Positions 11,575 through 21,654 of a stretch of DNA of 64,000 bases are shown in pieces. Location of the stretch: positions 35,670,970-35,734,969 of the forward strand of contig NC_054536.1 in NCBI RefSeq assembly GCF_017654505.1. Direction: 5' to 3'. Below the pieces are notes generated by a model. That model saw only the letters and a list, made by a program, of their open reading frames with translations, was not told the origin of the DNA and searched no databases. Numbering within the stretch: position 1 is the first letter of the stretch; each line of letters begins with the position of its first letter. A program made the position numbers and the translations under genes. The DNA comes from Polyodon spathula. Its lineage: Eukaryota; Chordata; Actinopteri; Acipenseriformes; Polyodontidae.

Positions 11575-11700
11575 AGCCGGAGCGCTGTGTTTTTGTTTGT
11601 TTGTGTGTGTAGCAGAGGACTAGCGAGTCGAGAGCTGCAGCCATGGAGCCAGCACAGACACCATAGGATGACTAGCACACTGTACTACAACCAGAGCACT
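11575..11700 (+). repeat. Block shared with the LTR at 62.4 kb
   Basis: GAGCTGCAGCCATGGAGCCA and the GTTTGTTTGTGTG..AGCAGAGGA context before it resemble 62,345-62,430 (GTGCTGCAGCCATGGAGCCG). Both could be pieces of one LTR family. The ATG here opens only seven codons. Confidence 0.4.
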
Positions 11701-12309
11701 GTGGATTACGCTGTGTTATTTTGCGAATCCTTTTTGTTTGAGACTGAAAATCCCCCATTTGTTCCCTATACCAGCAAGGTTTCACAAATTAATAACAGTA
11801 TAGTGATTACTATCAATTAAAAACTGACTATGTTGGTAATTATAATACTGTTTGGACATTCACTGTGTCACCCACACCACTCACCTCCTAAAAGGCATGT
11901 ATACAAAGAAATCCGATTGGAAAAAAAACAAAACAAAACAAAAAAAAACACATGAAATATATGGCAAACCTCGACGTACGCAGGCACGGCATGGTACTGC
12001 AAGTGCTCTTTCATTTGACGTACATGCGTAAGTCCTGGAGCTGAAATGGTTAAAACCAGACGCTGCTGCACTTTCAAATGAAGGAAGGCTGGCCGATAGT
12101 CGCTGAGCTATGATAGGTCTGAAACTATGGGGACTGGTCAGATTAAACATGATCCCCGCCTGGGTAGTTGATGGAGTCAATCATCCTGGAGGCCCACCGA
12201 GTCTGTCATTTACCGCAAAGCTTTTACAAATCGCCAAAAGTCAGAAAAAAGTATTTTTCTAGTCAGGTAGGGGCACCCCAATAACCCCGGTGCCCCAGTT
12301 TGAAAACTT

Positions 12310-13080
12310 CGGCCTTAAGAGAACACTTCACCCAGGAGGAGACTACTGTACTACAGTTTTCAAAATACGCCGTTTTTTTTTTTTTACTGTATTTGAAGGA
12401 GGCGTATATTGAGGTTTATTTCTGCGGATACAACTTGATCAGTATGGTGAAGCGGTCCTACAACTTAGCTTTTAAAATGAAAGTTGTTGAGCTTGCAGAT
12501 CAGAAAGGTAATCAACCTGCTGCTTGAATACTTGGGGTTGACGAGCGTTGCATTAGGTAATGGAGAAAGAAAGTACCTCAGTTACAAGAGCATACATCCT
12601 CACAGTGTAAAAAGAAAAGGTTATATGGTGGCGGGCGTCACCCTGCTCCTCCTGATATTGAAGAGCAGCTAATCAATTGGATCTTGCAATAGAGACAGAG
12701 ACAGCAAAGGGTAACGAAAAAATCAATTGCGTTGAATGCAAAATTGTTGCCAGAAGTACCAGAAATTCTATGAGTAGTGGCTACAACTCCCTGAACGTGC
12801 TGACGATTGAACAGTACATGGAAAGCTGGTGGAGTGGAGAAAGAAAGCATGGGAAATGGTGAGCAGGGAGATTGTTTTGAGATCTTCTGAAACATGTGGA
12901 ATAACAACAGCTGACCCAGATTAGTACACTGCACAAAAAAAGAATAGCAGAATGTGCACAAGAATTCCTCCTTAATACCCGTACCAGTGCTCCTGTTGGC
13001 AACGCAAATTAAGATGATTTAAGCGTTCATTCAAAACGAGGAAAATGAAGAGGACAACAACAGAGAATAAATGGTGTTTT
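12310..13080 (+). pseudogene. pogo/Tigger-like transposase N-terminal relic
   Basis: From ATG at 12,444 the frame reads MVKRSYNLAFKMKVVELA, a Psq-type helix-turn-helix of the CENP-B/pogo group, continuing to the 'AARILGVDER..RxWR' recognition helix. A second DNA-binding stretch (GRHPAPPDIEEQLINWIL) follows at about 12,628-12,690. Such proteins bind transposon ends and catalyse cut-and-paste. In-frame stops fall at TGA where CGA is expected (after NQPAA), TAA before WRKK and TAG after WILQ; the first fits CpG decay. The DDE domain is not seen. Some acidic-tail-like sequence near 13,020-13,070 could be the distal end after an internal deletion. Confidence 0.65.
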
Positions 13081-13110
13081 ACTAGGTGAGGACACATACA
13101 GTGTAGCATC

Positions 13111-13136
13111 GGGGGGGGGGGGGGGGGGGGGGGGGG
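13111..13136 (+). repeat. Poly-G run (26 G)
   Basis: Twenty-six consecutive G, flanked by ATC and TCATG. Could form G-quadruplexes and is prone to slippage and sequencing error. Confidence 0.95.
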
Positions 13137-13974
13137 TCATGATATCATTCTGGGTATGAAATTAACGGAATTAGAAAATACTGAGGGAAATCTTAAACCA
13201 TTCTCTGTGTCTCTTGGTTTCTGGTCACAAACTCCCCCACTGACAAAGAATGCTTTTCAACTAAATACTAGACAGACGGCTTATCTCCACGATTGCTGAA
13301 TGACTCTTTCGGCGCCACAAGCCAGACAATTCTGGGTGCCTTGAGACTTAAGATGAGAACCAGTCCTTGTCATAAATCCAGCCAACGGGTGGCGGAATAG
13401 CGAATCACTGGAGATCAAGGGGCCACGTCGGTATGAGAACAACCAAAGAAAGACACTTCACGTGGACTCAGGCACTGCCCAAATTAACCAAACTAACCAA
13501 TCACAGGGTTGAGGAGAGAATCACAAAAAGCCGTTGACTTTCGAAGAGTAGAGCTGCTGCCCAGACGTGCGTACTGCCTAACAGTGCTTTGGACAAATGA
13601 AAGGAGCTCGAGGAGTGTCCATCCGCTAGAAGTGGCTTGGAGCTCTGAGGAACGAAATGGAAGCTAAACTGCTCTGAAGAAACCATGAGAGCATACGTGC
13701 TCGAATTCACGGAAAGCAAGGAAGAACTAAAATCATATTCTGAGGAAGGGAAAGTGTCCTAGGAGAGACTGGATCAGTAAACGGTATACTGCATTAGTCG
13801 GAAAGCGGGTCTTTGTTTCCATGTATCTGCACAAAATGAACTGAAGTTATGTTTTTGGAAGACTCCGAGAGAACCGTCACAAAAACACTTATACAAACTA
13901 TATAACTTTTCAATTGCAACGCATTAGCTGAACTGAGTTACGTCTCATCAATGAAACTATTCCCAGTTGGAATA
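13137..13974. other. Unrecognised moderately GC-rich block
   Basis: Base composition rises relative to neighbours and the sequence is free of simple repeats, but no frame is convincingly coding and I recognise no family. It may be the body of an old transposon. Confidence 0.4.
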
Positions 13975-14330
13975 CTCCATGGATTTATACCTGTGTAAAA
14001 AGTGCTTCCTACCTTCTGTTCTAAGCTTACTTTTACTCAGCTTCCATTTATGCCCTCTTGTTCTTCTCTCTGTGCTAAATATCAAGTAGGGCCTTGGAAT
14101 AACTATCAATCAAGTTGTAGCTCATATCATTAATTCCTGGGATCAGCCTAGTGGCTCTTCTCTGTATCTTCGAACGCAGCGATGTATTTTTTGCAGTGAG
14201 GTGATCAAAATTGCACATAGTATTCTTGGTTCGGTCTAATTAGGGCATTGTATAATAGCATAACTTCTCTGGACTTGTATTCTATGCTTTTTGCAATATA
14301 GCCCAACATTCTTACATTTTAGTAGGGATG
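13975..14330 (-). mobile_element. L2/CR1-type LINE fragment
   Basis: Minus-strand reading includes LYNALIRPN, then YYVQF, then CKKYIAAFED, the C-terminal reverse-transcriptase tail typical of L2/CR1 LINEs ('LYnalVRPhLEYcvqfWSP'). It is colinear with the longer copy at 16,855-17,935 but diverged, with several stops. Truncated on both sides. Confidence 0.75.
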
Positions 14331-15651
14331 TTCAAATTACAATTAGTATTAAGCTTGCATATTGTAACTACATTCTTTTTTTTTTACATCAGATTTTTTT
14401 AGATTTAAAAAAATTAAAATACATTTTTAAAAATAAATAAATAAATCAATCAATCAATCACCAACCCTGGTTACAGAACAATTGATTAATTTTACCCAAT
14501 TTGATCAATGAGAGGTATCCAATCCTGCAGTCAAGCCAAATGCCTCTTTTTACCTGCCAAACCTAAATGTGGATGTTAAGCAACATAACTCTAGAGGCAA
14601 AGGTGCAGTCTGGACAGTGCTTTTAAATTAAATCACTTTTTCCTCCTCAAGCTGTATGTGTGCAAAGGCCAATACAGCAAGCTCCTGATCACGTGCCTCA
14701 CCCTGCACTCATCTGGTAGAGTCATTTATTAATTCAAACATTCATATAAATACAATTAACCATTTTTTGGTGGGTGGAGAAAGTTTTGACCAAATTAGAC
14801 AGTAAAAGGACAATGTAGGACCAATAAACAAATCATGGGTGCTACTGTCTGTCTTTCATCAGATCCTTACCAAAATCTTTTAGCACACTGTGATAAAGTA
14901 AAATTACTGAAGTACATTTTTAAACAAATATTATCAGCAGTTTTACACTATTTAAAATAAATATACACAAAGGATACCCAACAAATTCATAATGGTGCTT
15001 GCTACCTCCAAGGTCAAACTTTTGCGCTTACCTGAAACGTTAGTCTGCTTTGTATATTTATAACTTAAGTACTGATTGAGTGTTATGAAGTTATGCTTAC
15101 ATGCTGAGTCATCCCACAGAAATGTGCAGTTACGGCAATTGTACCACAGTGGTGCATGGACACATGAACAGTCCCTCAAGCAGTACCCCCTTACAGAGAT
15201 GTAAAAATGTCAGTTAAACAGCTTCGTGGCTGATAAACAAAGTAAATGTCCATTCCAAAAAAGTATAGGGCCAGATTGAAATGAAAGCGAAGACAAAAAC
15301 AGCTTTTACTTTAACAATGGGGAGCAAGCTGTAGCTTAAACAGCCAAGTGATTTTTGCCCAGTAGGAATTTCTTTAATTTTGACTGGAAACAACGTCATA
15401 TAAACTACAGATTAATTCCCAGGAAGAAAAAAAAAACAAAAACACTGAATTAAGGAAACTTCCCCAAAGGGCAACTCTCTGTCATTGATAGGGTTGTTCA
15501 AGATAGAGACAAGAAGCCAAGTGTGCCTTAAGTGGGATATTTCTTCCCTTGTTTGCACATTGGATTTAGAGTACAATCCAATGAAAAAAAGGATTGCACC
15601 ACAACAGCCCTCTTCAAAGGCTTAAGGAACAACAAATTAAAACAAAATTAT
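14331..15651. other. Unannotated AT-rich DNA
   Basis: (AATA)n/(ATCA)n simple sequence near 14,430-14,460. No element recognised. Confidence 0.5.
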
Positions 15652-16280
15652 GGGTTAGCAGGGCTCGCAAAAATCGTTAGCCCGACGTTCCGGGACAACC
15701 AAACAAATCTGTTGGACAACGTGTTTTTTTGGCTGCTTGCCCGATGGGCAATCCGATTTTTACTCTATAACAAGATAATGTTCTGTGCTTTAATCAAATA
15801 GCGGTTTCTCAATCGAGATTCCGCTCACAGATCATCCCGGTAAAACACGTTTAGCGGGATCAGTGTTTTTCATTGGTAATGCTTGAGTGATTTACAGGGT
15901 GACGTAGACATACACATTGCCAACTCAAGCAATCTTATCTAGACAGTGCACTTGTATATGTTACATGACTGTGCCTGCTCAGTGAAACGAAGGGTAAAAT
16001 GGACACTACGGCAGCCAAAGTATATACTTTTATATTGAAGGCTATGATTTTTTTTAAACGAAGTTACAGACTGGAATTACAAGCTATTGTACTCTGCTCA
16101 CCAAGATTCACATTTTGTTTAATTGTTGTTACCTATATTAAATAGCATGTAGCATGTTGACATCGCTTTTTTCATTTCTTTAATGGGATTAATAAAATGT
16201 ACCGGTAATTTTATTTTAAATGTATGGTGATTGCTTGTAACTTATTGTACCAACAGTCTTGGGTCCAAACCGTCAGCCAA

Positions 16281-16357
16281 GTGTAGATATATATGCTATT
16301 TACATCTTTTCTATCTCGAGTGTAGATAGCTATACTATTTACATCCTTGCTATATGG
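16281..16357. repeat. 40-bp imperfect tandem duplication
   Basis: GTGTAGATA..CTATTTACATC..TTGCTATAT-like unit occurs twice, starting at about 16,281 and 16,320. Confidence 0.6.
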
Positions 16358-16479
16358 CCTTAATAATACGACTAAATACAGATTAATTAAAAAAATAAAT
16401 AAATACATGAATAAATAAATAATCAAACTGCTGCTGATGTTGGCTCGTACAGGTCTATGCAACCGGCAGGGCAAAGCAA

Positions 16480-16507
<28 letters not shown>

Positions 16508-16510
<3 letters not shown>

Positions 16511-16852
16511 GGAACAAAGATGCAGTATACAACTTTGTACATTCTTTTTGTAAATAATGCAACATAGTTCTCAAACACTGGACATTTCTTAGATTGTATT
16601 TTACTTCTCTTTTGCATACCTGTATTGTCTCTTGCTAGATATGCACCTCCAGATTCTGACAAATACTTTTAGAAAACCAGGAGCAACTTCTGCTCTGGAT
16701 CAAAAAGCTATAATGCTCTGCGGCTGCCCGCCTATGTGGATAACTATCAAAAAACTAGTAGAAACTATCTAAAACACAAGTCTGGTAAAAAAAATAAATA
16801 AATTAAAAATGGAAATCTGGAAAAAGTACGGAATTTTGATGTTGAAAAGTAT
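16508..16852 (+). repeat. Arm A of a ~300-bp inverted repeat (DNA-transposon end)
   Basis: It matches 18,451-18,735 in reverse orientation, for example CCGCCTATGTGGATAACT against AGTTATCCACATAGGCGG, and GGAGCAACTTCTGCTCTGGA against its complement. The terminus is cut by the LINE at 16,855. Confidence 0.8.
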
Positions 16853-16854
16853 AT

Positions 16855-17413
16855 AAGAACATAAGAAAGTCTGCAAACGAGAGGAGACCATTCGGCCCAT
16901 CTTGCTCGTTTGGTTGTTAGTAGCTTATTGATCCCAGAATCTCATCAAGCAGCTTCTTGAAGGATCCCAGGGTGTCAGCTTCAACAACATTACCGGGGAA
17001 TTCCAGACCCTCACAATTAAGTGTGTAAAAAAGTGCCTCCTATTTTTTTGTTCTGAATGCCCCTTTGTCTAATTTCCATTAGTGACCTCCGGTCCTTGTT
17101 TCTTTTTTCAGGTCGAAAAAGTCCCCTGGGTCGACATTGTCAATACCTTTTAGAATTTTGAATGCTTGAATCAGGTCACCGCGTAGTCTTCTTTGTTCAA
17201 GACTGAATAGATTCAATTATTTTAGCCTGTCTGCATATGACATGCCTTTTAAACCCGGAATAATTCTGGTTGCTCTTCTTTGCACTCTTTCTAGAGCAGC
17301 AATAACCTTTTTATAGCAAGGTGACCAGAACTGAACACAATATTCAAGATGAGGTCTTACTAGTGCATTGTACAGTTTTAACATTACTTCCCTTGATTTA
17401 AATTCAACACTTT

Positions 17414-17444
<31 letters not shown>

Positions 17445-17935
17445 CTCCATATCCGAAGCATGTTGGCCTTTTTTTTATAGCTTCCCCACATTGTCTAGAT
17501 GAAGACATCTGAGTCAACAAAAACTCCTAGGTCTTTCGTAGATTCCTTCTTCAATTTCAGTATCTCCCATATGATATTTATAATGCACATTTTTATTGCC
17601 TGCATGCAGTACCTTACACTTTTCTCTATTAAATGTCATTCTGCCTAGTTCTGAATCTTGTCTAGCTCATTTTGAATAACCTTAGCTGCTGCAACAGTGC
17701 TTACACACCTATTTTTGTGTCGTCTGCAAATTTAACAAGTTTGCTTACTATACCAGAATCTACATCATTAATGTAGACTAGGAATAGCAGAGGACCTAAT
17801 ATTGATCCCTGTGGTACACCATTGGTTACCTCAATCCATTTTGAGGTTTCTCCTCTAATCAGTACGTTCTGTTTTCTACATGTTAACCACTCCCTAATCC
17901 ATGTACATGCATTTTCTTGGTGTGAGATACCCTGA
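16855..17935 (-). mobile_element. L2/CR1-type LINE, 5'-truncated, antisense
   Basis: On the minus strand the RT core reads GVPQGSILGPLLFLVYINDV at about 17,820-17,760, with the catalytic FADDTK just downstream. Then comes the C-terminal LYNALVRPHLEYCVQFWSP (about 17,375-17,320) and RRATRIIPGLKGMSYADRL. The 3' tail ends near 16,856 in 'ttcttatgttcttata', a tail seen often in basal ray-finned fish. The reading has stops and shifts, and a (TA)n tract (17,418-17,444) interrupts it. Only the distal RT part of the ~3-kb LINE remains. It was inserted inside the hAT element. Confidence 0.85.
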
Positions 17936-18450
17936 TATACTGTACCTATATTGATTACAGTGTACTTTGTACAAAATCACAGTCCATAGGTCAATTATGG
18001 GTAACTTGACATTTTTTGGACAACATAATGTCGACAGTGGACTACCCGAAGTTCAAGTACTATTAGCAAAATTTTGCGAGCCCTGGGTTAGCCATCTGAT
18101 GCATCAACCCCATCAGTTAACAATAAAGAAAGACCACACTCCTGTCAAAGCTATTGTAGTCCTCTACCACACATTTAACATGGTCTATAACGCTAAAGCT
18201 TTGTTGCAAAAATAATAAATAAAATAACAAATAGAATGGCAACCTCTTACAATCCTGTGGTCCCTGAACACCAAGGAATGCAGTACATCATCTCCAGTGA
18301 GCTTACATCTCTTAGAATGTACTGAAAAATGTAGTAAAATGTAAATGTAGTAGAAGCAGGGATAATTAAAATTCAAAATCTGGCAGGGACTTCCTGGGCA
18401 TGTGACGCTGGGACTCTCTGGACATCAACGCAGGCCCAGGTCCATCCTAC

Positions 18451-18740
18451 AGGGTTCATACACTTTTTCAACATCAAAATCAGACTTTTTCCAGACTTCC
18501 ATTTGTTTTTCCCAGACTTGTGTTTTAGTTAGTTTCTACTAGTTTTTCGACAGTTATCCACATAGGCGGGCAGCCGCAGAGCATTATAGCTTTTTGATCC
18601 AGAGCAGAAGTTGCTCCTGGTTTTCTAAAAGTATTTATTTATGCAAAAGAGAAGTAAGATACAATCTAAGAAATGTACAATATTTGAGAACTATATTGTA
18701 TTACAAAGAGAATATACAAAGTTGTATACTGCAAGTATAC
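18451..18740 (-). repeat. Arm B of the inverted repeat, hAT-like end
   Basis: It starts CAGGGTTCATACACTTTTTC, a hAT-style terminus, and continues as the reverse complement of 16,508-16,852. The two arms are about 1.6 kb apart with the hAT boundary and LINE between them. Confidence 0.75.
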
Positions 18741-18975
18741 TTGAGCCAAAATAGGATAGTATAATGGTACCAAATAGTATACTAAAATGAGACAATTATG
18801 GCACAAGTACATTTCAAGTATACTATTTTTTTGTAAGGGATGATATTGGTTCTGATCCAAACTTCTTTATACCCTCTGTTAAATGTTGAGCACTATGGGA
18901 GGTGAAAAATAACAAAAATGAAGTAACAAATGTACACGCATTATATATTAAAATGTGCAAGTCAAATACTAAATA
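18741..18975. other. Unannotated AT-rich DNA
   Basis: No element end or coding pattern. Confidence 0.5.
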
Positions 18976-19178
18976 CAGTACACCCTCGCTATAACAACCC
19001 TGTTTGGGTCCAAAGCCTTTTGTTCGCTATAGTAAAAGGACAATCCAAAACGAACAATATAAGCTGCTGGAGTAAGTTAAGGAAATCACCTTGGATAAAG
19101 GCATTCGCTAAATTATTAATAATATTAGTACTGTTTTTATTCTTTAACTATTACAGTATTTGTCACTACCACCACCAC

Positions 19179-19219
<41 letters not shown>

Positions 19220-19340
19220 GCTATGAGACTGTGAATAAAAGTAGAATTACATGTACAGTACCTATTTGTGGCATGCTGCAATGCTGCATCCAGTATTCTG
19301 GCTATATCCAACTCTTTGAAGAACACAAATTATATAACTG
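18976..19340 (+). mobile_element. pogo/Tigger-like element, right part lost
   Basis: It begins CAGTACACCCTCGCTATAAC after TA. The following 'ttcgctatagtaaaaggacaatcc' and 'gtgaataaaagtagaattacatgta' blocks recur in the Tigger copy at 29,803-30,830. It includes an L2-like 3' tail (CACCTTGGATAAAGGCATTC, about 19,088) and a (TAA)n tract at 19,180-19,219. Confidence 0.7.
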
Positions 19341-19727
19341 TAGCCGTTGCTTTTTCAAAACTTCATATGAAAGAATTGTAAAATATCAAGGAAAGCAATG
19401 CGCTGAAAACGTAATCAGAAACACCGGAGAGAATAAGCATGGCCATGGGAGCATCTACAGGCAGTGTTAATTAGTTCAGGATCCTCGAGGGAAAGACCTT
19501 GTGCAGGTCAGTGAGTTAGGTGTCCATCGTGTTGTTTTAGTTCAGCTAAATGTGCTAGCAGAAACTGCTGTCATTTGATCTGGTGGTCTTGTTGTATAGG
19601 TACCAGTGTTCCTGGAAGATATTCCAAATTGAGCCACAGAATAAAATCACCAGAATTCAAGAGGCAAATTGATGAAGGAAAGTATTGCATTTTGTAAATC
19701 ATATATCCAAGATGATATATTTACCAA

Positions 19728-19781
19728 ATGGTTTCATCAACAGATTAATTTTGTTTAATTAATCTGTTGAGATGAAACCAT
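19728..19781. repeat. Near-perfect hairpin
   Basis: Arms of 23 and 25 bases (19,728-19,750 and 19,757-19,781) pair throughout with a single 2-base bulge around a 6-base loop TTGTTT. The arm starts ATGGTTTCATC and ends AACAGATTAATT. It resembles a miRNA-like foldback or a palindromic MITE remnant, too short to assign. Confidence 0.85.
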
Positions 19782-19842
19782 ATGCATAGAACGCTAGGCC
19801 TTTTAACAGCAAGGGCGAGAAGAAAGAAAATAATTTATTTAT

Positions 19843-19918
19843 TCTATCTATCTATCTATCTATCATCTATCTATCTATATATAATATATATAACCTCCCA
19901 GCCACCCTACTATAGACC

Positions 19919-19972
<54 letters not shown>

Positions 19973-19997
19973 TAATACCACATAGCCATATATAATT

Positions 19998-20075
<78 letters not shown>
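19843..20075. repeat. (TCTA)n and (TA)n microsatellite cluster
   Basis: TCTA units at 19,843-19,880, then (TA)n at 19,923-19,965 and 20,005-20,074 with interruptions. Confidence 0.9.
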
Positions 20076-20076
<1 letters not shown>

Positions 20077-20089
20077 TTGAATCTCACCA

Positions 20090-20345
20090 TTCTTCCAAAA
20101 CACAGTGACACAGATAAGTCAAATAAATCCACAAATTAAGACGACACCAACACTGTGTTGACAGACAATAATCCTAACGTTTCGCTAGCTGTGCCGCTAG
20201 CTTCTACAGAGGAACACTGAAGCTTTTAACAAATCATACGGGAAAGAATGAGCACAGAGAAGCAGAGTGTGTTTTAGCAAATGTTGCTACATTCATCATC
20301 TTGTAACGCTACAGAACTGTTGAATGTTACCATTTCATGTAATTT
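20090..20345 (-). mobile_element. Penelope-like element end with hammerhead-ribozyme relic
   Basis: On the minus strand, 20,219-20,148 reads CAGTGTTCCT, CTGTAGA, a GCTAGC / GCTAGC stem with a short loop, then GAAAC, and further on GTC followed by AACACAG. This is the order of a type I hammerhead: stem I strand, CUGANGA box (here CTGTAGA, two changes), stem II, GAAA, stem III, GUC cleavage site, stem I strand. Hammerheads are known in the LTR-like ends of Penelope-like elements. No RT or GIY-YIG sequence is visible nearby. Confidence 0.55.
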
Positions 20346-20367
20346 GTATCCAAAGCAATAAAAACTA

Positions 20368-20374
<7 letters not shown>

Positions 20375-20398
<24 letters not shown>

Positions 20399-20399
20399 A
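20375..20399 (+). repeat. A-run
   Basis: A25 run, possibly a poly-A tail of an unassigned retroelement to its left. Confidence 0.7.
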
Positions 20400-20485
20400 T
20401 AGGCTATAAAAAAAAAACTTTGTAGACAGAGCTAAACAAATACTTTGTAGACTGCTGTTTAATATTCTTTATCAATGCTGTACAT

Positions 20486-21654
20486 CAGGGGTCGGCAATT
20501 AAATTTCATGGTGGGCCAAATGACTTGCGGGCAGCCGCAGACCGGGCCATTTAAATCCCCCCAAAAATTGAGCCCTACAAACGTGTTGCTGTATGGCGCA
20601 TGGCATAGAGAACACATACTGAACAATGTCATTGTATTTCGACCTGTCATTCGTTTCATAGTCCAGGGCACACAGCACATTTTAATAACCTATATACAGC
20701 TGCTGCTGCTGTATTTTTGATGTGTGTACATTAAGATGTGCCTGCATGCACCCTGGACTATATCAGCTTTAACTGCATTCTCTGCGATTCTCTGAATCAG
20801 TAATCTTTACCTGCTTATAAGACACAATGTACCAATATTTGTTCCACGATGGGGGAAAAAAAAAAAAAACGGCAGATTAAATTGTTTCACTGGCAACCGG
20901 CTCATCAATAAAAATAAATAAATAAATAAATAAATAAAAAGCTGCAGCCTGTTGAAAGCAAATCAAATAATCAAAAAGGAATAAAGTAATTACTGTGATA
21001 GTTTGTCCTTGTAAACTCCAAATACATATCAGTAAAAATAATATAGCATCTGTGTTGCATCTATAGAGACAAATGAGTTTACTTTAACATTCTGATATGT
21101 TGAAAGTGAAACGTAACTCAAAATGTCAGCTGTTCAGCTGGTGCCCCCACATTTGTCAAATGGTTTTGAGTGGCATATTGTGCGATTTGGTATTTCAAAA
21201 AAATAATGAGGGGCGTGTATATTTTTGGAGGACTGCCTATTCTCGCTGTCAAGTCTGTCATACTCACACCTGATGTTTTAAAGCTGATCGCAAAAGGAAA
21301 GTGCAACTGAATTGGTTAGAATGCAATGAAGCATTTAAAATGCACAACCAAGAATTTGTGTATGAGGATTCCAATACCATAGTGAGGCATAAATGTGTTG
21401 CAATGGAGCACTTAAAATGGAAATGTGTGCTGCTTTTGAGTTTACTTTTTTATGTTTTTGTGCATTTCTGTGTATGAGGGTTCCAGTACCATAGCGAGAC
21501 TTAAATGTAATACAACATGTTGTTGTATGCAAAACCTGATATACAAGTACTCTGGATTACAATAAAGTTCCGCTCTCGCTCAGCCCTTGATACAGCCCTG
21601 CCAAGGAGGCCTCCGCAGGCCAGACATTACTTGTCCGCCATTTGCCAATCCTTG
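20486..21654. mobile_element. Degenerate hAT (Charlie-like) element
   Basis: The left end CAGGGGTCGGCAA is typical hAT. The right end CATTTGCCAATCCTTG is its inverse with four changes, and the ~45-base subterminal regions (gtgggccaaatgacttgcgggc against gcaggccagacattacttgtccgcc) also correspond. No convincing 8-bp duplication and no transposase frame were found, so this is an old non-autonomous copy. Confidence 0.5.
21357..21515. repeat. 112-bp direct duplication
   Basis: TGTGTATGAGG(A/G)TTCCA and ACCATAG(T/C)GAG recur with a 112-base period (21,357 and 21,469). Confidence 0.75.

Larger units (their letters stand above)
15660..18084. mobile_element. hAT element with 8-bp target duplication
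   Basis: Left end AGGGCTCGCAAAA (15,660) and right end TTTTGCGAGCCCT (to 18,084) are perfect 13-bp inverted repeats. The flanks are GGGTTAGC at 15,652-15,659 and GGGTTAGC at 18,085-18,092, a perfect 8-bp direct repeat, the size hAT transposases make. No transposase is readable. The body contains a LINE (16,855-17,935) and half of another repeat (16,508-16,852), so the original element was about 1 kb or less. Confidence 0.9.
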
